Origin: Aquila chrysaetos chrysaetos
Lineage: Eukaryota; Chordata; Aves; Accipitriformes; Accipitridae
NCBI RefSeq assembly: GCF_900496995.4
Contig: NC_044019.1
Span: 6,235,501-6,299,500, forward strand
Reading direction: 5' to 3'
Length of the DNA stretch: 64,000 nucleotides
Positions 24,385-37,500 of this stretch are shown here, one piece after another. The notes beneath the pieces are model-generated. The model saw nothing but the letters and a program-made list of their open reading frames with translations. It ran no database searches and was not told where the DNA came from. The position numbers and the translations under genes were made by a program. Numbering within the stretch: position 1 is the first letter of the stretch; each line of letters begins with the position of its first letter.

Positions 24385-25976
24385 AAACTCTAGGAAAAAT
24401 AGCTAGGAAAAGACAGGTATAATGGTATGCTCTCCATAAAAACTGAAAACAAGAGCTGCATGTAGGGGCATTTCTTTGCAGCATCCAGGAGTATTGCTCT
24501 TAAACAAGGAACTTGGTGATTTAGGAAGACACCATGTCTCCTAGGTCCTTTCTCAAGGTAGCTTGCAGAGCTTTGAAGGGGAAATGCTTCGTATATCAGC
24601 CCTTCACATCCCAGTTTGAGTCACTAGCCCCTAGGCATGGTCCTACCTGGATCAGTCTCCCTAGGAAGGGCTGGGAATTGTTTTGCTCCCCAAAGACATG
24701 AACAGCATTGAGTTTTATGGAAGTTGTTGGATTAAACTGGCAACAGGCAAGGTAGGCTGAATGGATGCAGTTTTCTGTGGAGGTAAAGATCCAGCCCTCA
24801 CTTTACATGAATTTATCCCATTACCAGAAAAAGTCAGGCAAATGGCTTAAACTGCAGAATGACAGTAGTACTATTTTATCATGTAGACATTTCCATGCGT
24901 GTCATGACAGGAATTAAAATCAAATCCATCTTTTAGTTCCTGAAACTATTAAATTTTACTTCCAAGGCATTTAAAGAATAAATAGGCATATAAGAAAATT
25001 AACTACAGGAGCTCATTTCCATGATTAGCAAACTGATTATAGCTGAAAAAAAAAAGAAAAATAATGCTGTCATCATCTTATCAAATAGAAGTGAATTGCC
25101 TCTAATCAGCTGTTAGATTGAAAAGACATAGGAAAAAATAGAAAAGGAGAAAAACAGAGTAAAGAATAAGTCCAGAAATATGTCAGGGAACCTGGACATT
25201 ACGTGAAACCATGTATTCCATGAGGACCAGATGAGTACTAGACTGTATGACCATGACAGAAACAGCAGCTTTAGTGGCCCAAAAGTTCTGTTTTCTTTGA
25301 AACCTTGTGGCACAAGACAACAATTTCAGCATAACTACTCATCTCATTTCTGAGAGTAATAAATGAGGGTCCCAGCTACACCCATGGCTTCATCCTTACC
25401 TCACCTGTTGAGATCAGCCTGACAAGCAGTGAGGTTTCCAGCCCCTGAGCTGTGGTTTGCACAGATCCCTCTGCATTTCTCAAAGCCCAGTTGCTTCCCG
25501 GATTTTCCTCTGGCCAGGAATTGCTGTTATCTCTTTTCCTGGCTTTGCCATGGTAGAAAAAACCCTCTGACTCGTCCTTGGGCATATGGTGCTGGAAGGA
25601 TTTTTGAGCGCAGTCCATTACCCAGTGAAGCCAGTAGGGGCCGTGGTGAGAATTGTTAAATATTTCCATCATCTTTGACGTTTTCTGGGCTATACTTGAA
25701 CCCTGGTTTCAAACAGGGAGAGACAATAGAGTCAACAACTCATTAAGCAACAGTGAAAAGATGATACATAGGCTTGTTTGATCAACTGCTGGACCTCCAG
25801 GTCTTCTCATCCACAACCATTATGGATCCATTATTCCTGACTCAAGGAGATGAACCATTACAGTCCTATATGTTCCTCCTTATTTTCACACCCACCTCCT
25901 GGATTCCTACTCACTTGCATCCTCACCAGTCCTTTCCATAACTTGTTTGTATAACACTTGCTGGCTGCGTGAATAC
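24385..25976. other. Intergenic; possible conserved segment near 24,890-25,110
   Basis: No gene is recognised. Within it, 24,890-25,110 is AT-rich and includes CATGATTAGCAAACTGATT near 25,019 and GCCTCTAATCAGCTG near 25,098, a composition like the other candidate elements. The remainder shows nothing identifiable. Confidence 0.35.
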
Positions 25977-26313
25977 AGGATCATAGAATCACAGAATGGT
26001 TTGGGTTGGCAGGAATCCTTTAAAGGTCATCTAGTCCAACCCCCCTGCCATAAGCAGGGACATCTTCAACTAGATTGGGTTGCTCAGAGCCCCATCCCAC
26101 CTGACCTTGAGTGTTTCCAGGGATGGGGAATTCACCACCTCTCTGGGCAACCTGCTTCAGTGTTTCACCACTCTCATAGTAAAAAATTTCTTCCTTATAT
26201 CTAGGCTGAATCTACCCTCTTCTAGTTTAAAACCATCACCCCTTTTCCTATTGCTACGGACCCCACTAAAAAGTCTGTCCCCATCTTTCTTATAAGCCCC
26301 CTTTAAGTATTGA
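25977..26313 (-). mobile_element. CR1 LINE, 5'-truncated 3' end
   Basis: Read on the minus strand, the element ends AACCATTCTGTGATTCTATG, the standard chicken-repeat-1 3' terminus. Before it comes the expected GGTTGGACTAGATGACC-type block, in plus form GTCATCTAGTCCAACCCCCC at about 26,027-26,046. The match continues to about 26,313 and then fades. Only the 3' untranslated region and a short end of ORF2 remain, which is the usual 5'-truncated form. It lies about 2.1 kb beyond the MATN1 stop codon in the same orientation as the gene. Confidence 0.93.
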
Positions 26314-27964
26314 TTGGCTGTAACACTGTGCTGATACGCAATGTTATTCAACAGCAAGGTGAGATTCTGCACCGTGTCAGGAGCTTAGCTGCTGATAGTC
26401 CTTGATAAAAAGAGAAGCTGTGAACCAGAGCATGCAGAAGCTTCTTTTCTTCTGCTTACAGCAGAGGTTTTTCTTCCCCCATTATAAATAAATTATCTTT
26501 AAGATGGAAAGTGATTCCACATAACCAGGAAAAAGATCCCTTGGATGGCAGTAGAGGCGACTCGGTTGCCCTGGGTGAGGTGTTTAAAACTTAGTTGCCT
26601 AAGTCTGAAGGAGTCGTTGTAATCTATGAGGAGAAATAGGCTCAGGTGCTGCTTTGTTGTGCTAAAATGTGCACATTAGATAATCCTGACAAGCATGCCC
26701 TGTGGTATCTGTTTCTATTGAGAAACAAATGTCACATGAGAAGCTCAATCTTAGAGGTCTAGATTTTATATGTGTAAAATTAGATGACAGAAATCTTATC
26801 CCTAGAAGTTCAGGAGATGGTAGGGATTACTCCGGAGTCTGGAGTCCACCAGATTTGACTGAGAGGCCAAGGTTTTGCTATCAAGAACTGACTGTGGTCC
26901 TTGAGCTCATGCTTGGAAACATGTTGACTCATTCCTGCAAGTCCAAGAGTATAATAACTGGCTTTTGTTGTAAAAGAAGCTTTTTGTTTTGAGAGAAGGG
27001 TCTCAGTTTCTATATGGACCTGTTTCTTCTCTTGCATTGAAATAAAAGGTTGTGACATGAGACAGAGGCTTTCCCACCCACTAACAAGACTAGAGAGAGG
27101 TATTGCTGTCAGGCAACTACCTCAAAGCTTACACAAAGAAATGTTAAATTCACTTTTAAAATTTTCAGCAAACTTTTAATATTCACCCAAAACACATCTG
27201 CTATGGTCACATTTCTGAACAGGCCAAGTTATTCTGAAAAGCTTTTCACATAGCCTCAAGTATAAATATTTTGATACAAAAAATAAAAATAAAAAACCCC
27301 TCCAAACCCAACCCCTTGTGCTCACATCCAATGGTGTGCCATCATGCCATGAATAAACATGGCCTCTTCCCTCCACGCCCAGCCAGACTACAGCTGTAGG
27401 AGACAGGCAGCGTTAGGTGCTTCCAGTCCGCATTGCTTTTTTGTCTTGCCAGTGCTGGGAATCCAGGAGCAGAAGAAGAGTCTGAAAGGTGTTGAGATGA
27501 ACTTACTGGCTTTGAAGGTGCTTAGAGGTGTGGGATACGGAAGGAGCTAGTGAGCCTCTGGTCGACACAGTAATGAAGGCACCGCTTCCATGGGCAGCAG
27601 CTCCGGCAGCAGTTCCCTGTGTTTTAGGTGCTAATGATGTTTTGGAGCTTCAGTTGAAGACGTGGAGACCAGAGAGCTGAGGAGCAGGGGCACATCTCCT
27701 GGGGTTGGTGTTAACGGTACTGCTGTGCGTTATACAGAGCCGCGGCCGCTGGCTCGTTGCACATTATCAGGACTTACCCAGAACAGGTCTAGCTCAGGTG
27801 CTAGTTCACTGAGACATTGTGAGGCCATTTGCTGGCTAGGAAAGCTGAGCTTTTTTTTTCTTTCTCTATTGTACAGCAGCTATGGATAAACCCAACTAGC
27901 AGCAGCATCCTATCCTATCTCGTCTGCAACGCACACTCAGAGATCATTACTATATTTCACCTAC
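26314..27964. other. Downstream of MATN1; possible long 3' UTR, otherwise nothing recognised
   Basis: No exon is recognised. I recall that chicken MATN1 mRNA has a long 3' untranslated region, so part of this may be transcribed with MATN1 on the minus strand. A minus-strand ATTAAA at 27,175-27,180 is a possible distal poly(A) signal, but no canonical AATAAA was found on that strand between 26,300 and 28,450. Confidence 0.3.
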
Positions 27965-27993
27965 TTACTGACAAATGCGTCATGCGTCAGTAA
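27965..27993. repeat. Perfect 8-bp inverted repeat enclosing tandem ATGCGTC
   Basis: TTACTGAC at 27,965-27,972 and GTCAGTAA at 27,986-27,993 are perfect inverted copies with a 13-base spacer. Spanning the spacer and right arm is a tandem pair of ATGCGTC (27,975-27,981 and 27,982-27,988). TGCGTCA resembles a bZIP (AP-1/ATF) half-site variant. The site is about 460 bases beyond the MATN1 stop. It could be a paired protein-binding site or a small RNA hairpin in the 3' UTR. Confidence 0.6.
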
Positions 27994-28197
27994 TAAGCTG
28001 ATCAGCGGCTTTGACATTTTACACTCAGCATCTGAGTTGATTTTAAGTCACTTTGACTTTTAAATTAAATTATCTCATGCATAGAAACAAAAGATGCAGA
28101 AGAACACAGCAAGGATTCACAGAACTCGTAATCAAGTACTTATTAACACACACATATATATTAAGCTTTAAATCAAAAACAGATCTTTCCAGGTTTT

Positions 28198-28203
28198 TTT
28201 AAT
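28198..28203 (-). terminator. Candidate MATN1 poly(A) signal, ATTAAA
   Basis: ATTAAA on the minus strand, about 250 bases after the MATN1 stop, is the nearest variant poly(A) hexamer. There is no AATAAA nearby. It would give a short 3' UTR, whereas a longer one is what I remember for chicken, so a distal site may be the main one. Confidence 0.3.
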
Positions 28204-28452
28204 ATATGCACTCTATACGATGCAACAAACATTAGCATGGTCGAGCTCTCAGTCACACACAGTGCTCTGCCCGTTATACAATGTCTGCTCTACTGTTATA
28301 CTTCTTCCCTTTTAAACAAATGCAGGTAGACTAGACTCTTTAAAAAAATACAAGCTGGCCATAGCACTGTGGCTGAGCTGCCCTCCGTGACAAGTAAAGG
28401 AGTTCTAGTTTTGTTACATTAGGAAGGAGGGAAATAATGTTGTTTGGGGATC

Positions 28453-28502
28453 TTAGATGATCTTGTTCTCCAGGGCTTCAATCCTTTTTGCCACAGCTTC
28501 CA
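28453..28502 (-). CDS. MATN1: MATN1 exon 8: end of coiled coil and stop
   Basis: The 50-base coding part begins TG (completing the leucine codon of residue 478) and encodes [15 protein letters not shown] followed by TAA at 28,455-28,453. The heptad pattern with hydrophobic A, I, L and I positions is the last part of the trimerising coiled coil. It is too short for ordinary gene prediction and is preceded by a non-canonical AC acceptor, so standard GT-AG models would miss it. Confidence 0.95.
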
Positions 28503-31500
28503 GTGAGCAAGAGTTAAGGGGAAAAAATGGCAGTGCACATTAGTGATTTATTGCTGAAGTCCTCCCCCGGCTTGCAGAACAGATAACAAATGGAGCTCCC
28601 TTGCTGGGAGCAGGTAGCAGAGGAATGCTGTCACCATCTACTCTGGCATTTCCAGAACTGTTCAGGTTGATGAACTTTTATTGAAGGTAGAAAATGTTCA
28701 TGCATACACACATACTCACATGCACCTATACATTTACTATGAAAGGAAGGGTAAAAAGTGTGAGAATGATTGGAGTGTGTTTTGAGTGGTTGACAGAATT
28801 CCTGACCTTGAGCAGTATGGGTTGCGTGAAGAGGGGAGCAGAGTGCTTTTCTTAGAGCTGTGTGTTGCAATTTTCTGCTCTTTTCACTAATTGCTTTTCA
28901 TGATGTGCCTGGGAGCGGCAACCCACTGGGTGAGAACTACTGATTTACTCTGACCTTTTGCATAACATAAGTGGTGGATTTCACTCAATTTGAGTTAAAG
29001 AGTAGAAAATATACTGCACAACTGACATAGCAAAGCACAGAAATGTGTGAATAAATTAGAGCATTGCTTTTAAAATTATATTCTCTCCTTATTCTCAGCA
29101 ATGAAAAATCTCCCTAGTCCTGTGTGAGCCACCTCAGGGTTTCACTAATTCCTCTCCCCATGAGGTTTGAATCTTATTCACAACATTTTTCTTTTTCTTG
29201 TTTCTCTTTCAACCACTTATTCATGGTCTTTGTGCAATATGACAGGACCCAGCATGGCAGAATGCAGTCCCACAAACTCAGTTCAGATGGGATCCAACTC
29301 GCCTCACTGGAGATGTTTGCAGCGAGCAGTTACAAACTGGGAAAATTTGGACCTACCCATCTGACTATTGGACCTGTCCGTCTGAATTTATCCAGGCCAC
29401 CAACTATACAGTCAGAGGTGGTTTGCTGTAGAAGACCCTCTTTCCTTCCAGCGCTGTGGAGGAATTTAGGCAGCCAGCTCAGATGCTTGCATAGTAGGCA
29501 TTTACCGTCATAAAAAGAATCCCACCCATGGAGCTTTAATGACTGAGTGAATCAGCTGCATGTGTGCACCAGTGATTTTGTCTGCTCACAGTCCAGGTTA
29601 GCCACTGCTGCCCTCAGCCCTCACCTTCTGGCCTGCTTCACAGGACCTGCAGCTTGCAGAGGTAGCAGCATGACCCCATGCGTGACCCATGCTTCCACAC
29701 ATGTCACATTGGCATCATTTAAGCATCTTTCTAAAAACTGACCTAGGTCTTGGTGCCTACAGCTCATTGCTGTCTTGCAATGGTTTGACATAGTCTACTT
29801 TGGCTCTATTGGTTTTGGTCTACTTATTCTGTGTCAGACCAGTAGCTATTCACTCTGGTGCAGGGACTCTTCTTGTTATACACATTCATAATCCAAGTGT
29901 CTTGTTTCCCAGCTTCCTGAACACCTACCCAACCTCCTTCCCCCGTGAATACACTTTCCCCACTGGTCCCTCCAGAAAGCACAACCCAACCCACTGAGTT
30001 CTGAACAAAGACAGCTTCCGAAGGATATATTTCTGCTGCAATGAATTTATGAGGTCTTCTACTTTTGTCTGGAACTTCACAATAGATTTACATTCACATG
30101 GATCTTCCTCTGTGGATCAGAATATCAAGAAGATAAGTGGCACAAAAAAAAGGATTAAATCAAAATCACTGCGACAAGTGAAATAAAGCAATGCTCATTT
30201 TCTTTAGCAGGAACAGGAAGGAAATCAAAATATCATTCCTCTAATTATCTGACTGATCACTTCTGGCTTTAAAGAGAATCTCACATTTTCTTGTTATACA
30301 GGCCAGGCTCTGCGCACAAAAACTCTTTCCTGGATTTCCAGTTTCCTGAAAACCCACTGAGCTCTACTACTGATGCTTAAAGTTTGCCCCCAAAATTTGA
30401 ATCTGACCAAATACAGTGCTCAAAACAACCTCTGTCTTCCCAATAACATCACCATAGTGGGCCATACTCCTATTTTCTGAAATAAAAATTGGAGGCACTG
30501 TTTACCATCTGAGAGTCAAGACTTCTTTGAGCTTTGCTTCAGTACTCCATTTCTAGAGCAGGCAGAGCAATGTGCATTAATCAGTTTGCTAATCTATGTC
30601 AATAATTTACATATGTTCTTTAAGAAAAATTGACTTAAACTGGAGTAGGAGCAAAAAAGGGTACTGAGATGACTGGGAAAAGAAAGGAGATGTTTACAAG
30701 ACCACACTGAGTCAGCTCAACTGCCTAGGAAATGGAAGCAGTAAATAAGGACTTTATAAGGGAAAGGACATCACTTGCACAAAACCACTACAGGATTAAA
30801 CCAGTCATGAGTAAACTAAAACTGGATATTAAGAGATGATTTCTAGCCATCTGTTGATAAATACAAGCTGGCACTGGAAATCAAACAAATACAAATATTT
30901 CCTTTCCTTTAATTTTTTTTTTAACTCAAATGTTAAGATATTTACCAAAATTGATTTTTTTGCAAACAAATACTTTTTCTGAAATTTATTTTTACTTTTT
31001 TTTGAATGCTGAATGTATTTGCTTTCTCAAAAGATGTTTAAATACAATATGTTGGGGGTTTTCATACAGCTCCCTTCATCTTGTTCTTGGATCGACTCCT
31101 ACATTTTAAAGTAGCCATGGCAAAGAGTCTCTATCTTGCAAGCCTGGCTATCAGGCTCTGCAGACACAGGACCCTGGAGGGTGTTGTCCCTCTCAGACTT
31201 CCCCAGGAGGAAAGGAAGGTCCCATCTTTAGGAATCTGGAGAACAGGGCACTTGCCCAGCATGACACAGGATGTCTGTAAGGATGCAAGGAACTGAATCT
31301 GATTTTCCTGAGGCAAGGCCCCTAACTTCCTGAGTACTTTTTCTCTCTGTTATACACTCAGGGGGAAAGATAGATGAGTCACCTACTGCTAACCCACTAA
31401 TATTTACATGGATATCTCTTGGTTTTGGCACAAATAACAATGTTAGAAATTGCAAAGAAAGGGAAAAAGGAGATTAACATTTGGCAATCTGTATTATTTC

Positions 31501-34500
31501 ATCCAGTTGATGCTGTAGAGCATCTCTGCATGTCATGAGAGCAGTGGAGGTCTCTCCATCGCGTGGGGCCATGGGGCCCTCAAGAGCAGGTCTACACACT
31601 CATGGGAAGTAGAACTGAGCTTGGCAGAGCTCTCTTAGGAACTAAATGAGCCCCATCAGAGCTGTGTGCAATGTATCTTGCTGGGAACTGGAAGGAAACA
31701 TTTGCCTAGCAGAATAAAGGAGCCGGAGCACCTGGACTCGACAGGAGAGTGCCAGGTTCCTGATGAACCTGGCAGTGTAGCTCTCAGAAGTGCTGCAAGG
31801 TATTCAATGTCTTAAATGAAGCCCGAGCATCTGGGATTCACTATGATCTGCCTGATCAAGCAGATGCATTCCAAAGGGCCAATATTTCATAGGAGTTATA
31901 TGATTCCTTCAAAACAAAAATCTAAAATAACCATGGTAGTCCTTTTTTAAACCGTTTTTAGACTCAAGTTATTTACAAGTCAACATCCTTTAAATTTTAT
32001 GTTATTCTTTACCTCCTCCTGTCATGCCTGTCTCCCACTCAGTCCTCTCTCAGCCTTTGCTTCACTAGGCTATCCAAACGTGAGCTTAGCATTCATGTTG
32101 CCCCAATTTAGACACCCACTAGTCATGTAGAAGATACTAGATGCTTATTTCAGCTTGAAATGTGTCACCCCTGTGATGCCTGTTTGACTGTAGAAGCAGC
32201 CAGTGGTTAATGAGCTTCAACTCAGATACCCAATTTTGTGATGATCTTCAAATTAAGCCAAATAAACCAACCCTTATCTTCTCTTTTAAGAGCATCTCTT
32301 CTTTCCTTATGTCACTTTTGGCTATTCTCAAGACCTGGTACAGCCTGAACTCATAATTTCTGAAGAGGAAGGTGGAGAAGGGGAGAAAGGTAGAGAAAAA
32401 GGGAAGGAGAAGGCAGTTTGTGAGAGGGGGAGATGGCTGAGGTGTAGGGGTGGCTGTGGTTCAGGTAACCACCCAAAATGTTGATGTCTTATGATCCTTC
32501 CACGTACTCTGCCAACTCAATACATTGAGAACAGAGAGCTTTTTGTAACATCCAGCTGAAGGGGCATTTTTGTCCTGCTTCCAGCCTTCAAATGCTATGA
32601 CTAAATCCCCCCTCTCCCCAATCCCCCGCTCTCACCAATGCAGATTTTCATTTGTAGCTTCTTCCCAATCTTGCTGATGGTCCTGAAGTCAGCCGTGTAG
32701 AAGTAGTGCTCAGCTACTGGTTCTGACGCAATTTCCCTCAGCTCATCCTCAACTGCGTTGCCAACTCCCACAGCAAACATCCTAAAGCCTGTGAGCAATG
32801 GGAGCCTGTCAGTCAGACAGCCACGGAGCATCTCATTGCTATGGTACCAACCCCTGTCAGTTTGTACATCCTTGCTCACCTTCTGGACCCCTAGTCTCCA
32901 CACAGCTTTGCAGATGTTCACTGGGAAATTAACCCCCTTACCCTCTACTGTTACAGACTTCTTTCAGCCAGGTCAGCCAAGGTTCCAAAGTATTTTTGCA
33001 GGCAAAGTCTTACTAGAGTTATTCAGACAATGACCACTATCACCACAAGAACAATGTTCTGGAGATACAAGAAAGGACAGATGATTGTAACACCCTGACA
33101 GGATCATGAATCCAACTAATATGGAAGCGATAATATAGAAAAAGGAAACAGTGGAAGTTTTCAAAATAGCCTGCAGCCACCGTTAATCAGCCTATGTAGT
33201 GGCAAAGTCCCCTGTGCAATGGAGACCTGTGGTTCAGCAAAATTGTAGCTGACTCTCTTTCTAAAATAGCAACTCATATAGTCTGTCAAGAGCAACCCAT
33301 ACTGTGAGTTAAGAACATGTCCAGGTACTATGCTTCACTGCCAAGAGATTGATCGGCCACCTCTGGCTTAAACCTGTTTTTATTGAACTGAACCACAGTT
33401 TTCCCATTGACTTGAATGGTGATACTAGTTAACCCCTGTTTCAAAATATTTGTCTCCACTTGTCCATGTCTAGACACTGGTAATTCTTTGCCCTCCTCCC
33501 CTTTTTGCCTTGTCTTTCTACCTCTGGATGTATCCAATGTTTGTTTTTTTCGAAGTTCAACTCAAGGAACATGTTTGGAGTCTAGTTATAAGCATCTTGT
33601 TACTTATCCCACTGAAATAACTTATGAACAGATGCTGGAGATTTCTGTGTACAGAACAAGAGAGGAGGAAGTAACAAGGCATGAAGTTTTACCATCACAG
33701 AGGAATAAATTCTATAGATACAGTTTATAAGGACCTTTTGTTTTATAAGAGCTGAACATCCACATAACATATCAACTTGCTTTGTAAACATCAGCTTTTC
33801 ATGAGCTCGTACCTGACCTTTATTATTATGTGCTACCCCTTAGTCCCATCTAGTGGTAGAGACAGAAGTTAAAAGGAAGTAAAGGATTTAGCAATTCATG
33901 AGTGTATTCACATGGGCTGCATCCATTTAACACAGAGATGGCAGGAGGCTGGGAACTTGTTCAGCAGGTCAGCAAAGGGGCAGAGCTCTAGGTATTTATA
34001 CTTCATGGAGTTTAGACATATAAATGCATCAATTTGTAGCCACTGTGCACTTTTAATATTCCAGCAGAAGCTGAAGAAAGTTTCTTATTAGCATGTCTGG
34101 GATTTGGACAAGGAGTCCACAGTTACTCCCTTAATCTGTGTTTCTGTTTTATTCATTGTTTTATTTCTTCTTTTTCTTCTCCAACCCTTAAGGCTGATAC
34201 AGCCAAGCCACGCTTGGCCCTACAACTCCTGTTATTCTCCAAGGGGCTCTCTGATGGTTGTCTTTGCCTCACCATGAGTGCCACTGATGCCGACCTGACT
34301 TTAATTACCAACATCAGACAAATCCTCAGCCTTTCCCTGTGGTTTCCTTCACATTTGTGTGAAGCATGCTAAACCAGTGTGCATCCCATACCAAATGTGT
34401 GAAACTCCAGCCTGCCCATCAGAGAGATCTCCAGCAGACTTAGATCAAAGACACAGAGGGGCTGTGGGAACAAAAACCAGCTGCTGGCAAACCAAGATTT

Positions 34501-37500
34501 GTCTGAACCCCAGCCAGAGCGGCTCCAAGTTCCTTATGAGTGTGCAAGGACAGTCAGGCAACATCTCGACATAGTCACTCTGTAGTAACCTGTTTCTATC
34601 CTAAGTAAGAGACATCTCCAGGGAAAGAGTCATACCTAAGTTGATACTCGATGCAGTACCTGGTCCAAGGGAGAAACAAGCCACTAAGAATTTAGGAGAC
34701 CTACCTAAGTCTTTGGCTTTCTTAGCAGCATCAGTGATGTAATCTTGCGACCGTCCATCAGTGAAGACTATGCCCACCTTGGGGACACCAGGCCTAGCTC
34801 CATTGATGATGGAAAAGGAACTGTCAATGAGGTACTTCAGAGCCTGGCCCGTCATCGTTCCTTTCTCCATGTAGGCCATTTTCTTGACTGCTGCTTTGAT
34901 GTCCTTCTTGTTCTTGAACTGTCCCAGTGGAAACTCCTGTCTGACAGAACTGGAGTACTGAACCAGACCAACCTGGGCCTGCTTGTCTGACACCTCCAGA
35001 GAGTCCACAATTTGGTTGATGAATTTCTTCACCAGCTCAAAGTTCTCAGGCCGCACACTCTTGGAGCCATCGATCAGGAAAACAAGATCCAGAGCAGATC
35101 CTGACCCACCACTGCAAGCTGAAACAAAATGTGAGAAGAGGGCAAAAGAAGACAGCAAGTAAGACCCCAATTAATTATGTAGGAAAATATAATGCCAGTG
35201 TCATTTTGTTGCTAATGAAATAGGTTTAATCAATCAAAACTCAACAACAGTTCACACTAATGTTTTCAAAATAATTCTTGGTTATAAGCGCATGGTTTCC
35301 TTTTCTGCCTTTTCTGAACAGAACACGTCTACTCTGTCTCAGTCCTAACCCCAACATACCACGGCAGATCACAGCTCGTCTCAGTGCAAATGAAAATCAT
35401 TACATACCGCTGCAGGTCTTCCCATCGCTGTTCAGCGTGAAACCCTCTTTACAAGCACACTTGTATGCTCCCGGGGTGCTGATACAGATCTGCTCACAGT
35501 CATGGTCTCCAGTGGCACACAGGTCTGACACCACTGTAAGCAAAGGTGCAGATTAAAATCAAAGTCCGCATCAAGGCTTTTCAACCCAGACCTTACTCAG
35601 CCCATGCACAAAGCATGCTATTTTTCCCATACGCTCAGTGATAACTAAATCCACTCTGCAGCAAGACAAAGCAGCAGAAGTCATTACTCCTGGGTAGTGA
35701 CTGAGATACAAGAGGCAAGGAGAAATTTTCACAAGTCTACTGACTCCAAGGCACAGCCAGGACTAGAAATAGTCTTCATAATGAGGGCAAAACCCATCTG
35801 TGTGTTGAGCATATCACAATATACTTCACTGTCCAAAGCTACTGGATGAGATTTAGTTTCCAACCTACCATCTGGGTTGGCCAATACCCATTTTTTACAG
35901 CTATGTAGTACAATTATGATTAGTGAGTTCAGCCCCATGTACAGTTGTCTTTCCTGGACGGGATTCATGTGCAAACATACTTGGAATTCACTTCAGAGCT
36001 AACCTCACACGTACAGCTTTCAGATTTGCTCTCTACAAACATTTCTGCCTGCTGATCTTAACCTGGATCTGCTCCTGAGATGCTGAGCAAACAGAAGCTG
36101 AATTGCAGCAGTCTGAGCCCGCAGCTTTCAGTGACTGACAACACTGTCACAGCTACAGCAATGATGATGGAAAACAAACTGGAAAGTAAACAGATCTGGT
36201 TGAAGCAAATTCATTTACAAATACCAGGGAAATCTGTGCAGAAAACTGAGCATTGGGTTCTACCAAAACGATGGGAGATGGCACAAAGTCTTTCAAAGTT
36301 AAGGGGCTTCTATTCATTATTTCAAGTTGTTTGTGTTCTGCTCTGCATGTATTTTGTCCTTGTGGCCTTCCCAATTCATGCGTTTGCATATTGTGCCAGC
36401 ACCGGTAGATCTTTCCAGCATATATGTAGCTCATATCATTAGGAATATAACTAACCATGCAGATGGCTGTAACATTGGGCTCTCAGGTTGGGTTCTCTGA
36501 AGCCTACAGAGATCTTATTAGTCTAACTGGTGGCTGGATTGCCAAAGGTCTCCCTTTTTCCCATGTGTTTGTTGAGCATTATGGGAAACAGCTTGGACAG
36601 TGCTGCACAGTTCTTCCCACTGTCAGTACCCACAAACCGTGCTTCGCAATAGCAGGTGGTGTTTGGGTACATCTCCAAGGATGGTTTTGTGCAGCTGCTT
36701 GCATAGCACGATAACAGCCCACTTGGCAGTTAATATGGTGGTCTTCTCTGTTAGCTGTAATAATCCTTAGCACAGCGCTTCCCTTGGATGCATCTCTGAG
36801 GGTTTTTACCATGGGGAGAACTTTGTCATCTGCATGTTACGAATTTGAAAATCAAGGCACAGAAAGGATTTTTTTCTCTTTATCTTTTTGAGTGACACCA
36901 GTGTCAGAACTTCAAAATACATTGTCAGGCCTCTCCGTCTCTGGCTGACTCCTGACTCCAGGGCAGCCAACACAAGCTCCCACAAATATTCATGGCCTGG
37001 ATTCCACCTTCTCAAATTTTGTCTCCATTCTCCCTTTAGTATAAAGTATTTGTTCCTCTCTTCCATGAGCTTCTGGTGCAATGAAACCTGATTATAATAC
37101 ATGACTCACTTTATATTCAAAATTTTCCTCCTTCCTACAGAGGAGGAAATTTTCCTTGACAAAAAGCTGCTCACCCCCATCATTTTCAGCCTGAAAGTTG
37201 AATCATGAAATTTTACACCTCTTGAAGAAACTGGTCTCGGAGAGTTTTACAGGTCCATCTGTGTATATGTGTTTGCAATGCCTCGCCATAGGCACCGTGG
37301 TGTATCGCACCTTTTAAAAAGTGTTGCCACACGTCTGTGCTTCAACAGGATGGGCACGCGAAACCCCCAGGCCTCTCTTGCTGACACATAAAATGGATAT
37401 TTATAGACCACCTCCTACAGTCTTGTGGGTACATTTGAAAGTAATAAAGCTTTCTCACTCCATTCACTGGTTTATGTAGGAGTGAATATGTCTTTGTAGG

